A DNA stretch of 44,541 nt from a virus. The notes beneath the pieces were generated by a model, which saw only the letters and a list, made by a program, of their open reading frames with translations, did not search any database and had not been told where the DNA came from. This document shows, piece by piece, positions 1 to 7,635 of the stretch. Numbering within the stretch: the stretch's first letter is position 1; every line of letters begins with the position of its first letter. The position numbers and the translations under genes were made by a program. The stretch lies in the IMG/VR virus record IMGVR_UViG_3300020195_000049, positions 1-44,541 of that record. The stretch is one strand, 5' to 3'.

Positions 1-127
1 GGCAGCCAGGTGCCGATAAGCTGAGTAAGGAGTCCAACCATGATGACGATCCTCGATTCTTGCGGTCGCCCAGTCCTGTCAGTGTGTGCGTATGAATGCT
101 GGACCGTCGCCAGGCGCCTGGCCACGG
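1..127. repeat. Terminal overlap, left copy
   Basis: These 127 bases are identical to 44415-44541. The length 127 equals a common maximum assembly k-mer, so the plain reading is a circular contig reported with one k-mer of overlap. The genome unit is then 44,414 bp, circular or circularly permuted. A true 127-bp terminal repeat is less likely but cannot be excluded from sequence alone. Confidence 0.93.
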
Positions 128-195
128 CGCGCCGCGAGCGGATGTTCATCCGGGATCCCTCTGATGGCTCGCGGCGCCCGGTCGACCCGGAGTGA
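40..195 (+). CDS. Small hypothetical protein ahead of terminase genes (51 aa)
   Basis: ATG follows an AAGGAG ribosome site eight bases upstream. The stop overlaps the next start as GTGA (192-195), the coupling used throughout this genome, which argues that this short frame is translated. The product has three cysteines in its first 20 residues and a basic middle (ARRLATARRER). No family is recognised. The gene spans the contig overlap and is repeated in part at 44454-44541, so on the circle it is intact. It is the first gene of the rightward packaging block. Confidence 0.6.
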   Translation: MMTILDSCGRPVLSVCAYECWTVARRLATARRERMFIRDPSDGSRRPVDPE

Positions 196-701
196 CCCGG
201 GGCGCCGGGTACGATCCCGCGGTGGTCGACCGGGCGCGGCTGGCCATCCGCAAGGGTCTGCCCAGGAGGCGACTCGGTCCGGAGTCCGGGGTCTCATCCC
301 TGGTCATGCGTGCCTGGCTCGCGGCCGGTGAGAGTGACCCGTCAGGCCAGTACGGCCCGCTGGCGCGAGCCGTGGCACTAGAGGAGAACGACTACGCTCT
401 GCGCGTCCTAGATCGGATCCAGAGGCTATCTAGCGACGCTGCGGACGATCGCGTCCGCCTCCAGGCGAGCGCCTGGCTGCTCGAGAAGGGGTACCCTGCC
501 GACTTCGGCAGGGCCCAGACCGGGACCCAAGAGGAACCCATAAGGGTCCAGCTTAGCGCTGATGTCCAGCTTAGACCTCTCTTCTCGGACGAGCAGCTCG
601 CGGTCCTAAGCTCGGAGCAGATCCGAGCGGCGATCGGCGCCGCTCGGACCCCGCTCGTCCTGGACGAGGCAGAACTCGAAGACGAAGACGACCCGGAGTA
701 G
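192..701 (+). CDS. Putative terminase small subunit
   Basis: GTG start overlaps the preceding stop. The 169-residue product has an N-terminal region (about residues 15-45, RLAIRKGLPRRRLG then VSSLVMRAWLAAGE) with the spacing of the helix-turn-helix used by small terminases to recognise packaging sites. A helical middle and an acidic tail (ELEDEDDPE) follow. Known small terminases bind pac or cos DNA and feed it to the large subunit. The position two genes before terL, same strand and coupled, supports the call. No family signature is strong enough to be certain; it could be another DNA-binding protein. Confidence 0.55.
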   Translation: MTRGAGYDPAVVDRARLAIRKGLPRRRLGPESGVSSLVMRAWLAAGESDPSGQYGPLARAVALEENDYALRVLDRIQRLSSDAADDRVRLQASAWLLEKGYPADFGRAQTGTQEEPIRVQLSADVQLRPLFSDEQLAVLSSEQIRAAIGAARTPLVLDEAELEDEDDPE

Positions 702-705
702 CCGC

Positions 706-840
706 GTGAAGACAATCCCTGGCCTCTGTGAGGCCAGCCTGGCAGCCATCCAGTCCGGCCAGACGGCGCCAGCGCTGGCGCTGGTCGAACAGTCCTCCGG
801 AGTCCAGGAGCTCCTGGTGGCGCAGCCACCCAAGCCATGA
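706..840 (+). CDS. Small hypothetical protein between terminase genes (44 aa)
   Basis: GTG start four bases after the previous stop, with GGAG nine bases upstream. The stop overlaps the terL start as ATGA (837-840). The peptide is Ala/Gln/Leu-rich (ASLAAIQSGQTAPALALVEQ) and probably one or two helices. No family is recognised. Its tight placement between two coupled genes is the main evidence that it is translated; it may serve mainly to deliver ribosomes to terL. Confidence 0.55.
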   Translation: MKTIPGLCEASLAAIQSGQTAPALALVEQSSGVQELLVAQPPKP

Positions 841-2324
841 CCCCGCTCGACTGGAAACGAGCTCAAGATGAGCTCGACTGGCGCGCAGCGGCAGAGTCGC
901 TCTGCTTCGGCCCGCCGTCCAAGGACATCGCGAAGCGGCACCTCCTGGAGCAGATCCGGCTAACGCATCGATCCTACCAAGTAGGGTGGTTCCACCGCGA
1001 GCTCTCGAACTCGCTCGAGAAGTTCTCGAGAGCCGTCACGGACGGGCTATCGCCTCGACTGCTGATTGCGGCCCCGCCGAGACACGGCAAGAGCGAGGCG
1101 GTATCTAGGAATCTACCTGTATGGCACCTCGGCCGGAACCCCACCCATGAGATCGTCGTCGCTAGCTATGGCCAGGATCTCGCGAACGACATGTCGCGCG
1201 ACGCGCGAGCCATCAGAGACCGGCTGATCGAGTCATGGCCACATCTCGCGCCAGGAGACAGAGACGGGGTAGAGCACTGGCGGATCAAGGGTGGAGGCTC
1301 CTACTTCGCGGTAGGCGCTGGCGGTCCGCTGACCGGACGAGGATGCAACATCCTGATCCTGGACGATCTGCTGAAGAACTACGAGGAGGCCTCCTCGGCG
1401 GTCATACGAGAGTCTAGATGGAATTGGTACCATTCGACCGCCTACACTCGCCTGGCGCCAGGCGGTGGGATCCTGGCCATGGCCACGCGCTGGCACGAGG
1501 ATGACCCATCCGGCCGTATGCTCCGTCAGCTGGCGCGGGGTGAGGAGCAGTGGACCGTTCTGCGGTACCCTGCAATCGCAGAGGCTGACGAGCCATACCG
1601 GCTGCTCGGTGAAGCCCTCCACCCGGAGCGCTACTCCCTGGCATCGCTGCAGCGAACGCAACGAGTCCTGTCCCCACAGGTGTTCGCAGCATTGTATCAG
1701 CAGCGACCGACTCCCGCAGCTGGCGGTCTGTTCCTGCGCTCCTGGATGTGCCAGCGGTACCATTGGGATCCGCAGCGACCGCCTAGACCGTACACCGAGG
1801 TAGTCGTGACGGTAGACGCCACCTTCAAGGGGACCGCCGGCTCTGCCTACAACTCCATCCAAGCCTGGGGAAGGTACGACTGGAGCTCGTATTACCTATT
1901 GGGGGAAGTGCATGCCAGGATGGACTACCCGAGCCTTAGGCAGTCATTGCGGGACGTGAACAGGATGTACCGTCCGAATGCAATCCTGATCGAGGAGAAA
2001 GCCAACGGTGCTGCTCTCATCGCAGATCTGCGCACCGAACTACCCAACGTCGTCGGCTTCGTCCCGGACAAGTACGGTGACAAAGTCTCGCGCGCGAACC
2101 TGTCGACTCCGGTATGGATGGCAGGAGCCTGCCATCTGCCGGATGAAAGCTGGGTACTGGAGTACGTCGAAGAGCTCGTATCCTTTCCCGCCGGAGCGGC
2201 GAAGGACAGAGTCGATGCCATGTCACAACTGTTCCTATGGTGGCACCAGCGCCGGTCGGTCCTAGACGACGGTGGAGTAACGGCCGCTACGAATCAATGG
2301 CTAGATACGCTCGGTATGGAGTAG
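837..2324 (+). CDS. terL: Terminase large subunit
   Basis: 495-residue packaging motor that pumps DNA into the prohead using ATP and cuts it. The Walker A loop is APPRHGKSEA (about residue 80) and the Walker B strand with catalytic acid is ILILDDLLKN (about residue 175). The C-terminal half carries the RNase H-fold nuclease: an aspartate strand at VVTVDATFKG (about residue 325), the ILIEEKANG strand, and a late aspartate at KDRVDAMSQLF. Length and domain order are normal. An internal segment of this gene (1096-1139) has a near-copy in the non-coding region at 43149-43192. Confidence 0.95.
   Translation: MTPLDWKRAQDELDWRAAAESLCFGPPSKDIAKRHLLEQIRLTHRSYQVGWFHRELSNSLEKFSRAVTDGLSPRLLIAAPPRHGKSEAVSRNLPVWHLGRNPTHEIVVASYGQDLANDMSRDARAIRDRLIESWPHLAPGDRDGVEHWRIKGGGSYFAVGAGGPLTGRGCNILILDDLLKNYEEASSAVIRESRWNWYHSTAYTRLAPGGGILAMATRWHEDDPSGRMLRQLARGEEQWTVLRYPAIAEADEPYRLLGEALHPERYSLASLQRTQRVLSPQVFAALYQQRPTPAAGGLFLRSWMCQRYHWDPQRPPRPYTEVVVTVDATFKGTAGSAYNSIQAWGRYDWSSYYLLGEVHARMDYPSLRQSLRDVNRMYRPNAILIEEKANGAALIADLRTELPNVVGFVPDKYGDKVSRANLSTPVWMAGACHLPDESWVLEYVEELVSFPAGAAKDRVDAMSQLFLWWHQRRSVLDDGGVTAATNQWLDTLGME
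1096..1139 (+). repeat. terL internal segment with a distant near-copy
   Basis: These 44 bases match 43149-43192 at 41 positions by direct alignment, in the same orientation. Here they encode the residues just after the Walker A loop (AVSRNLPVWHLGRN). Two of the differences would change an amino acid and one would be silent. Confidence 0.9.
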
Positions 2325-2387
2325 CCAGCGATTTCGCTACCCTGGGCCCGGTACTATGTGTTACTGTTACAATGTCGGAGGGGTAGG

Positions 2388-2894
2388 ATGCCACGAAACA
2401 AAGAGTTTCAGGCCATCGGCCGAATTGCGCGCGCAGTAGGCATGCAATGGAAGCCGACAGGAGCCTGGGACCGCAGCAGCGTAGGATGGGACGGATCTGT
2501 ACTGCATGGCAGGCGTAAGACTCCTACCGGATCACGTAGCCAGAAGGCGCGGGATCTATGGCACGAGCTCGCGCACTGGCTGCTGGCCGAGGATGATTGC
2601 CAAGGCCTGGTCGGCTTCGGCGGAGGGTCCCCTCCGGACCGTACAACACCACCTGCATACCACCCCATGACCAGCAGAGTCAAAGAGGTAGAAGCCAGTG
2701 CGCTAGGGATCCTTCTTCAGCTCCGGGTCACGTGGCCCGGCGCAGCGGCACACTACCAGGAGCACTGTTGGGACGGGGCAATGGACCCTAAGTGGCTGCT
2801 AAAGCAGATCAAGCCCATCAACCTCCGCCGGGTGTCGACTCGATGTCAGCAGGCCGGATTGTCCATCTATGATCTGATAGGAGGCGAACTGTGA
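2388..2894 (+). CDS. HExxH metalloprotease-like protein (ImmA/IrrE-like outline)
   Basis: 168 residues, started at the ATG behind GGAGGGGTAGG rather than at an in-frame ATG ten codons earlier. LWHELAHWLLAED (about residues 62-74) contains the zinc-binding HExxH motif. EVEASALGILL about 40 residues later could supply the third ligand, as in ImmA/IrrE peptidases (ExxA). Those proteases cleave phage or stress repressors. An insert containing GFGGGSPP separates the two motifs. The last codons overlap the thyX start as GTGA. Assignment rests on the motif pair only; it may be an unrelated zincin. Confidence 0.6.
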   Translation: MPRNKEFQAIGRIARAVGMQWKPTGAWDRSSVGWDGSVLHGRRKTPTGSRSQKARDLWHELAHWLLAEDDCQGLVGFGGGSPPDRTTPPAYHPMTSRVKEVEASALGILLQLRVTWPGAAAHYQEHCWDGAMDPKWLLKQIKPINLRRVSTRCQQAGLSIYDLIGGEL

Positions 2895-3598
2895 TTAGTG
2901 TCCTAGACCACGGGTATGTACGGCTGATCGAGACATGGGGCCATGGTGACGCAGACGTGCCAGAAGCTGGCATCGTAGAGGCGGCAAGGCAGAGCACACA
3001 AGGCTCGTTCCGCGGCTGGGACGAAGACGGGAAGCTGATCCGCCATCTGTTCAACAGCCGACCGCAACACGCTGGCCCGTTCGAATTTGCTGGCGCAGTG
3101 CTCGAGATCCAGGCGCCTATCTTCGTTTTCCGCGAATGGCACCGCCATAGGACACAGAGCTACGCAGAGATGAGCGCCCGATATAGTCCGCCTCCTGACT
3201 TGTATTACTTGCCTTCCGTCGAACGGCTCATGACCAAGGCCAGCGATTCGAACAAGCAGGCAGGGAAGCTGAAAGGCTCTGGGACCCTGACCTCGGAAGA
3301 AGCAGAAGCATTCCAGACCCTGCTGCGTGAGCAGTACGAGAGCTGTGAAGAGCTATACCGCCAGGGAATGGCAGCGGGAGTTCCAAAGGAACTCGCTAGA
3401 ACGATCATGCCAGTTGGGCACTACAGTCGTATGCGCAGCTCGTCCAACCTGCGTAACTGGCTCGCATTCCTGACGTTGAGGGCTGATCCTGCTGCCCAAT
3501 GGGAGATCCGGCAGTACGCCGAAGCGGTCGCTGATATCCTATCGAAAGAGTTTCCGAAGACTTGGGAACTGTTCTCGGGAGGAAAGAATGAGCAATGA
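2891..3598 (+). CDS. thyX: Flavin-dependent thymidylate synthase ThyX
   Basis: 235 residues, a full-length ThyX. The diagnostic motif appears as RHRTQSYAEMSARY (about residues 84-97), matching RHRxxSxxExSxRY. The C-terminal substrate and flavin-contacting region is ARTIMPVGHYSRM then SSNLRNWLAFLTLR. The enzyme makes dTMP from dUMP using methylenetetrahydrofolate, FAD and NADPH, supplying thymine for phage DNA. GTG start behind ATAGGAGGCGAACT, overlapping the previous stop. The next gene begins inside its 3' end, so it belongs to the same transcript. Confidence 0.95.
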   Translation: MISVLDHGYVRLIETWGHGDADVPEAGIVEAARQSTQGSFRGWDEDGKLIRHLFNSRPQHAGPFEFAGAVLEIQAPIFVFREWHRHRTQSYAEMSARYSPPPDLYYLPSVERLMTKASDSNKQAGKLKGSGTLTSEEAEAFQTLLREQYESCEELYRQGMAAGVPKELARTIMPVGHYSRMRSSSNLRNWLAFLTLRADPAAQWEIRQYAEAVADILSKEFPKTWELFSGGKNEQ

Positions 3599-3890
3599 AG
3601 AGCCTAAGCCTGAATCTAATACACTCAAGATCTTGAGGGCTGAAATGCAACGAGCGAACGAGGAACATAGTCGGCGCCTGGTCGCCGAAGCGCAGGTCGA
3701 CCTGCTGGCCGATGAGATCCAAGGGATGAGATCGTTCAAGTTCGAGCGCGACGAACTCGCGCTCGAAAACGCCGAACTGAAGCATCAGATCGATGCCCGT
3801 CCGGCTCGAACATCGGGCGACGTCGATGCGAGGATTCTATCCTTGGAATCCGAACTGAATCGAATCAAGTCAGTTCTGAAGGCTATCTAG
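3588..3890 (+). CDS. Coiled-coil hypothetical protein (100 aa)
   Basis: ATG lies eleven bases before the end of thyX, behind GGGAGGAAAGA. The protein is almost wholly charged heptads (for example LLADEIQGMRSFKFERDELA and LENAELKHQID), predicting a long coiled coil with a short break near ARPARTSGDVD. No enzymatic motif. Similar small coiled-coil proteins are common in phage early regions but their roles are unknown. Probably cytoplasmic and oligomeric. Confidence 0.75.
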   Translation: MSNEEPKPESNTLKILRAEMQRANEEHSRRLVAEAQVDLLADEIQGMRSFKFERDELALENAELKHQIDARPARTSGDVDARILSLESELNRIKSVLKAI

Positions 3891-4112
3891 GTGACTCTAG
3901 AGTATTGCCCTGACCTCCGGCTCCATACGAGGGTGCCAAGGGGATCCGCGCCTGCGAGAGCTGACGCGGAGCGTCGACTGTCACTAGGACAGATTCAAGT
4001 AAAGTGTCGAGTCTGTGGACTCACCGCGGTCTGGATGAGCGCTTCTGGCGGGAAGGCTAGAGGCAGCCCAAGGCAGGCACCGGCACCGCGCGTTGCTGTC
4101 TCCCAGGACTAG
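3891..4112 (+). CDS. Small cysteine-containing hypothetical protein
   Basis: GTG follows directly on the previous stop with no gap; the ribosome site is weak, so translation probably depends on coupling. The 73 residues contain YCPDL near the start and KCRVCGLTAVWM in the middle. This could be a degenerate zinc ribbon, and the tail is basic and Pro/Gly-rich. No family is recognised. It is the last rightward gene before the convergent head morphogenesis gene. Confidence 0.5.
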   Translation: MTLEYCPDLRLHTRVPRGSAPARADAERRLSLGQIQVKCRVCGLTAVWMSASGGKARGSPRQAPAPRVAVSQD

Positions 4113-4156
4113 CGCGTTCCAGCCGAACGCTCTTGCGATCAGGAGGTACGCGAGCG

Positions 4157-4870
4157 TCATGTCAGCCTAATAGGAGCGGCTACGCAACGGCATCCGTATG
4201 CGTAGCCTGGGTGAACTTCAGTGGGATGTGGGTCATCCCATCGTCTCACGGTTCCGTCCAGCCTACGATGGACGGGGCGCACCCTCTCATCTCGCATGGA
4301 GATCCAACGGTACCCGGAGACTCCGGCGTTGGCAGACCGCTCGCGTACAACGCTCGATACGAGCTTAGATGTAGAATCCCTGGCTAGAGCAGACACTCTA
4401 GCCGCTGACGCGTCTAGCGATGCCGTGGCGCCTTCTATCGACCCCGATGCCACGGCAGCGTCTATGGCCAGTTCTTCGAACAGTCTGACCTTGGCGGACG
4501 TTACCTTTCCCCATTCTCGCAGCACCGATTCAAGTGGCACCAGTGCGCGGTCGACGGTCCTAGTGGAGACTACCCCTGGCATGCTCTTGATCGGGGCCTC
4601 CGCCAGGCCCCTGGCTACCTGTCGCGAAACGTTCGCGTCGATCGCGCGAGCGATCGCGCGCAAGTCTACAGGCTCCATTCCAAGCGCAGCTCTAATCCGG
4701 AAGGCGATCGGCGCGATCCATCGATTCCAAGCAGCGGCTAGCACCGACGGAACGGAGTCCACCCGTTTGTATTCCACCCGCAGCTCGGCCAGAACGCGCG
4801 CACGGATCCTACGTTGGCGAGCCTTGAGCAACGATCGAAGTTGCCGCTCGAGTCTGATCGGGTACCTCAC
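4157..4870 (-). CDS. Head morphogenesis protein (Mu F / SPP1 gp7-like)
   Basis: 237 residues. The C-terminal quarter carries the family signature YRWISMRDERVRPVHRRLDG followed by HPGYAYGCRCVAAP, with the conserved Asp/Arg/His and the Cys-x-Cys pair. The N-terminal half is basic and helical. Members of this family are minor head proteins that bind the portal and are needed for head assembly or DNA ejection. The start overlaps the portal stop by four bases (ATGA), so the two are co-translated. The pair runs opposite to every other structural gene, which is unusual. Confidence 0.9.
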   Translation of the reverse strand: MRYPIRLERQLRSLLKARQRRIRARVLAELRVEYKRVDSVPSVLAAAWNRWIAPIAFRIRAALGMEPVDLRAIARAIDANVSRQVARGLAEAPIKSMPGVVSTRTVDRALVPLESVLREWGKVTSAKVRLFEELAIDAAVASGSIEGATASLDASAARVSALARDSTSKLVSSVVRERSANAGVSGYRWISMRDERVRPVHRRLDGTVRRWDDPHPTEVHPGYAYGCRCVAAPIRLT

Positions 4871-6357
4871 TTGGAGGCCAGTTCTCTGTTGCTCTCGCTG
4901 ATCGGATCTTGGGCATCAAGAGAAATCGATGCCGACGCAATCTCGGCCGCTACGCCAGAGGCTACCTCTTCGGCGATCCGGTCTTCTTCCGCAGGGTCTA
5001 GAGGTTCGACTTCCATCATATTCATGACCCATCCGTCCCGCCCGAACCGGGACTCGGCTACCTCCGCTGGCGAGTATACAGACCGATCCAGGTAGATCGC
5101 ATCCGTTTCGGCGACTAGCTTGCGCAATGATGCGATCTCACCTTCAGAAGGCTCGTTCAGCGGATGGAAGTCAAGGCTCCACTCTTCCGGGATCCTCCCG
5201 CCGGTAGGACCGTCCTTGGCAGCGTAAATCACCTGGTATAGCTGCTCTAGCGGCTCCCTGTTGGATTCCTCGTAGTCGGAGATCAGCTGATAGAATCCTT
5301 CCCAGCTCGACTTCCCGTCGCTATTGAGTCCCGACGGTGTGTCGCCGAACAGGATCACTTCGGGGATCCCGGTAACTGCCGAAAGCATGGACTTGGCCTC
5401 CTTCGACAGCTGGTCGAATCCTCCTACAGGATTCGACTTCGTCTCGTAGGAGTCGTTGGGCCCGATCATGATCATGTTCAGCATGCTCTTGGTTCGCTGC
5501 ATAGTCCTGATCCGCATGTCTAGCTTGGCAGCCTGGTCTCCGGTCGAGATCGAAGGAAGTTCGCCGATCTTTAGCACACTCTCTCGGAGCTCCTGCGCCA
5601 GGACCGCCCCGCCTTGCATCGTCTCCGTCAGCCGGCGGAGCTCGTCCCATACCGACTGGAGGCACGAATCATCCGGCATCCGGCCAGCTCGATACCATCC
5701 GCCTCCCCGCTGCTCGGATGGCGGTCGCCTCGCCCCGCGGAAGTGGATGATCCTAGATCCGTGGACGAAGGCGGTCAATCCGTCAGCCGAGATAGACCAC
5801 ATAGAAGGGGATCGGTAATACGGGGACGTAATGTCCTTATTGTATTCCGTAGGATAGGCCTCAAAGCTATCGAATACCTGGACAGCTTTGAGCGACCCGA
5901 TCCGAGACATGTCGAGCGGAGTAGACAGGTATCGCATCGGATCGGCACGAAGCGACCGGGGAACGAAGTCCTCGGTCACCATCAGTAGCGCAGAGCCACC
6001 ATAAAGCCTAGCCCAGGTCAAGGCTTCAGATACCTTTGCCCAAATCCGGAGCCTGCGCTCCTCCTCGGCCATCTCTGGAACGAGCCATCCTCTCCTACAC
6101 GCGCGAGACGGGAGGATCTCGACGATCCGTCTAGCCAGACCATTGTTCGCGTGCAGCGATCGGAGCTCTTCATCCGTGAGCTGCATCACGTAGGTATTGG
6201 GTCTGGCGACCGATCCCTTGTCTCCGCCAGATCCGAGGCCTGTAAACCCGTTGATCACCGAGTCTACCCGTTGTCCGATCTGCGAAGCGAAGGAATGCCT
6301 AGGTTGCAGTTCGTCAGAGAGCCTTGGCCAACGGAGAAGGCGATCTAACAGTGACAT
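4867..6357 (-). CDS. Portal protein (DUF1073 family)
   Basis: 496 residues starting at ATG 6357 behind GGAG; longer in-frame extensions have no ribosome site and run into the divergent gene. Family features seen include NNGLARRIVEILPSRACRRG, EALTWARLYGGSALLM, SRIIHFRGARRP and AVTGIPEVILFGDTPSGL followed by the Asp/Tyr helix of the stem. Portals form the dodecameric gate through which DNA is packaged and to which the neck binds. The family name in databases mentions anti-CBASS Acb1 because of some fusions, but no nuclease-like motif is present here. Confidence 0.92.
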   Translation of the reverse strand: MSLLDRLLRWPRLSDELQPRHSFASQIGQRVDSVINGFTGLGSGGDKGSVARPNTYVMQLTDEELRSLHANNGLARRIVEILPSRACRRGWLVPEMAEEERRLRIWAKVSEALTWARLYGGSALLMVTEDFVPRSLRADPMRYLSTPLDMSRIGSLKAVQVFDSFEAYPTEYNKDITSPYYRSPSMWSISADGLTAFVHGSRIIHFRGARRPPSEQRGGGWYRAGRMPDDSCLQSVWDELRRLTETMQGGAVLAQELRESVLKIGELPSISTGDQAAKLDMRIRTMQRTKSMLNMIMIGPNDSYETKSNPVGGFDQLSKEAKSMLSAVTGIPEVILFGDTPSGLNSDGKSSWEGFYQLISDYEESNREPLEQLYQVIYAAKDGPTGGRIPEEWSLDFHPLNEPSEGEIASLRKLVAETDAIYLDRSVYSPAEVAESRFGRDGWVMNMMEVEPLDPAEEDRIAEEVASGVAAEIASASISLDAQDPISESNRELASK

Positions 6358-6447
6358 TATGGACTCCGCTGCGATTATGTGTGAATATCCCACATGGCAG
6401 ACCTCGCGTCCAGAACATGGGAGACCCGTCACGATCGCGGGGAGCTG
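6358..6447. promoter_or_regulatory. Divergent spacer between portal and protease genes
   Basis: This 90-base spacer must start transcription leftward into the portal pair, and probably rightward into the capsid block. It holds an AT-rich stretch (TTATGTGTGAATAT, about 6374-6387). On the minus strand CATAAT is a plausible -10 element, but no good -35 hexamer is visible for either direction. Confidence 0.4.
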
Positions 6448-7635
6448 ATGGCTCCCGTCGAACGTGCGGACGGAACGCTTCTGCTCGAGGGCTTCGCCGC
6501 TAAAGAGGGGATCCTGGAATATAGGACAGCTCGCGGGGCCATCCGCGAGCTCGTGACGGCCGAATGTCTCGAGGACTCCGCACACGGGCTAGCTCGTTGC
6601 CCAATTACCCTAGAGCATCCAGACCTGTCGAAATACCCCGAATGGGTGACTCCTGACACGGTCGCAGAACTCTCCGTCGGAGACACCGACGGGGAAGTGA
6701 TGGTCGAGGATGGCGGGTTCGTTCGGGTTCGTCTCGCCGTCAGACGCAGGGATGCGATCCGCGCCATCCAGTCTGGGCTACGGGAGCTAAGCCCAGGGTA
6801 TCATGCGCTGATCGACTCCACTCCTGGCGTCCATCCCATTCATGGTCCGTACGATTCTGTTCAGGTTAGTCGCCGATATAATCATCTTGCTCTAACTGAC
6901 TCTGCGCGAGCAGGCAGAGAGGTTCGTTTTCGTGCTGACGGATATGCGTCGGATGTGATAGGCGGTGTAAGAACTGGGAAGACATCAACAGAAAGGGGAG
7001 CCATTGTGAACTCTCGATTCATCGGGCTTCTCGCAGCGATCGGGCATACCGGTCAGCGGATCGACAGCGACGATGCTGCGATCGACGCAATCGAACGTAA
7101 GCTCCGCGAGCGAACGGATTCGGCAGACCAGGCACGAACCGATGCCTCGAAAGAGCTCATGAAGGAGTCGGCGCGCGCCGATGCAGAGAAGTCACGCGCC
7201 GACGCTGCCGAAGCTAAGCTCGGTGAACTGAAGGCTGCGGAGCAGTCGCGCGCCGACGCTGCAGCGAAGACCGCTCTATCCGAACTCGCAGCAAAGCTTG
7301 GACTCACGGTCGCTGCCAACGCTGACGCTAAGGCGATCAAGCGGCAAATCGCAGAGAAACACCTGGGATCTGCGCTCAAGGCAGATGCGGTCGACGCTTA
7401 CGTCGACGCATTGGTAGATCTCGCTGGGTCAGCTAGCGCGAAGATCCAGACTGCAGAGCAGGATCGCGCGGACGCTTTGTCCGCTGGTCGTAGCGCTTGG
7501 ACCGCAGTTGCGGCGCCGGGACCCTCCGGCTCTGCTGCCGCAACTGCGGACAAGCTTGAGCGTCGGAAGTCTCCGACGCAGATGTCTAGAATGAACGCTG
7601 ATTCGGCCTTCAATGCCGCAAGGGGTGACAAGTGA
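6448..7635 (+). CDS. Prohead protease / scaffold fusion (DUF2213)
   Basis: About 395 residues from the ATG behind GCGGGGAGCTG; an upstream ATG at 6394 lacks a ribosome site. The N-terminal 180 residues show the DUF2213 pattern: EGILEYR near the start, CPITLEHPDLSKYPEWVTP (likely catalytic His in the LEHP segment), then GLRELSPGYHALID with the conserved Ser. From about residue 210 the protein is an Ala/Asp/Arg-rich coiled coil (repeated RADAA), as expected of a scaffold joined to the protease. It would organise and then cleave the capsid shell. Its stop overlaps the next start. Confidence 0.87.
   Translation: MAPVERADGTLLLEGFAAKEGILEYRTARGAIRELVTAECLEDSAHGLARCPITLEHPDLSKYPEWVTPDTVAELSVGDTDGEVMVEDGGFVRVRLAVRRRDAIRAIQSGLRELSPGYHALIDSTPGVHPIHGPYDSVQVSRRYNHLALTDSARAGREVRFRADGYASDVIGGVRTGKTSTERGAIVNSRFIGLLAAIGHTGQRIDSDDAAIDAIERKLRERTDSADQARTDASKELMKESARADAEKSRADAAEAKLGELKAAEQSRADAAAKTALSELAAKLGLTVAANADAKAIKRQIAEKHLGSALKADAVDAYVDALVDLAGSASAKIQTAEQDRADALSAGRSAWTAVAAPGPSGSAAATADKLERRKSPTQMSRMNADSAFNAARGDK

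Noticed and set aside
1233-1862. 209-codon leftward frame inside terL
   Set aside because: Antisense shadow of a clearly coding gene in GC-rich DNA.
3960-4162. Leftward frame starting at the head morphogenesis stop (ATGA, MTLAYLLIARAFGWNALV)
   Set aside because: The coupling is suggestive, but it overlaps the rightward gene at 3891-4112 almost fully and turns Arg/Ser-rich; the rightward gene has better placement. Kept as a possibility only.
4867-6357. Anti-CBASS (Acb1-like) function for the DUF1073 protein
   Set aside because: The domain name is historical. The protein has portal features throughout, and no His-x-Thr/Ser phosphodiesterase motifs were seen.
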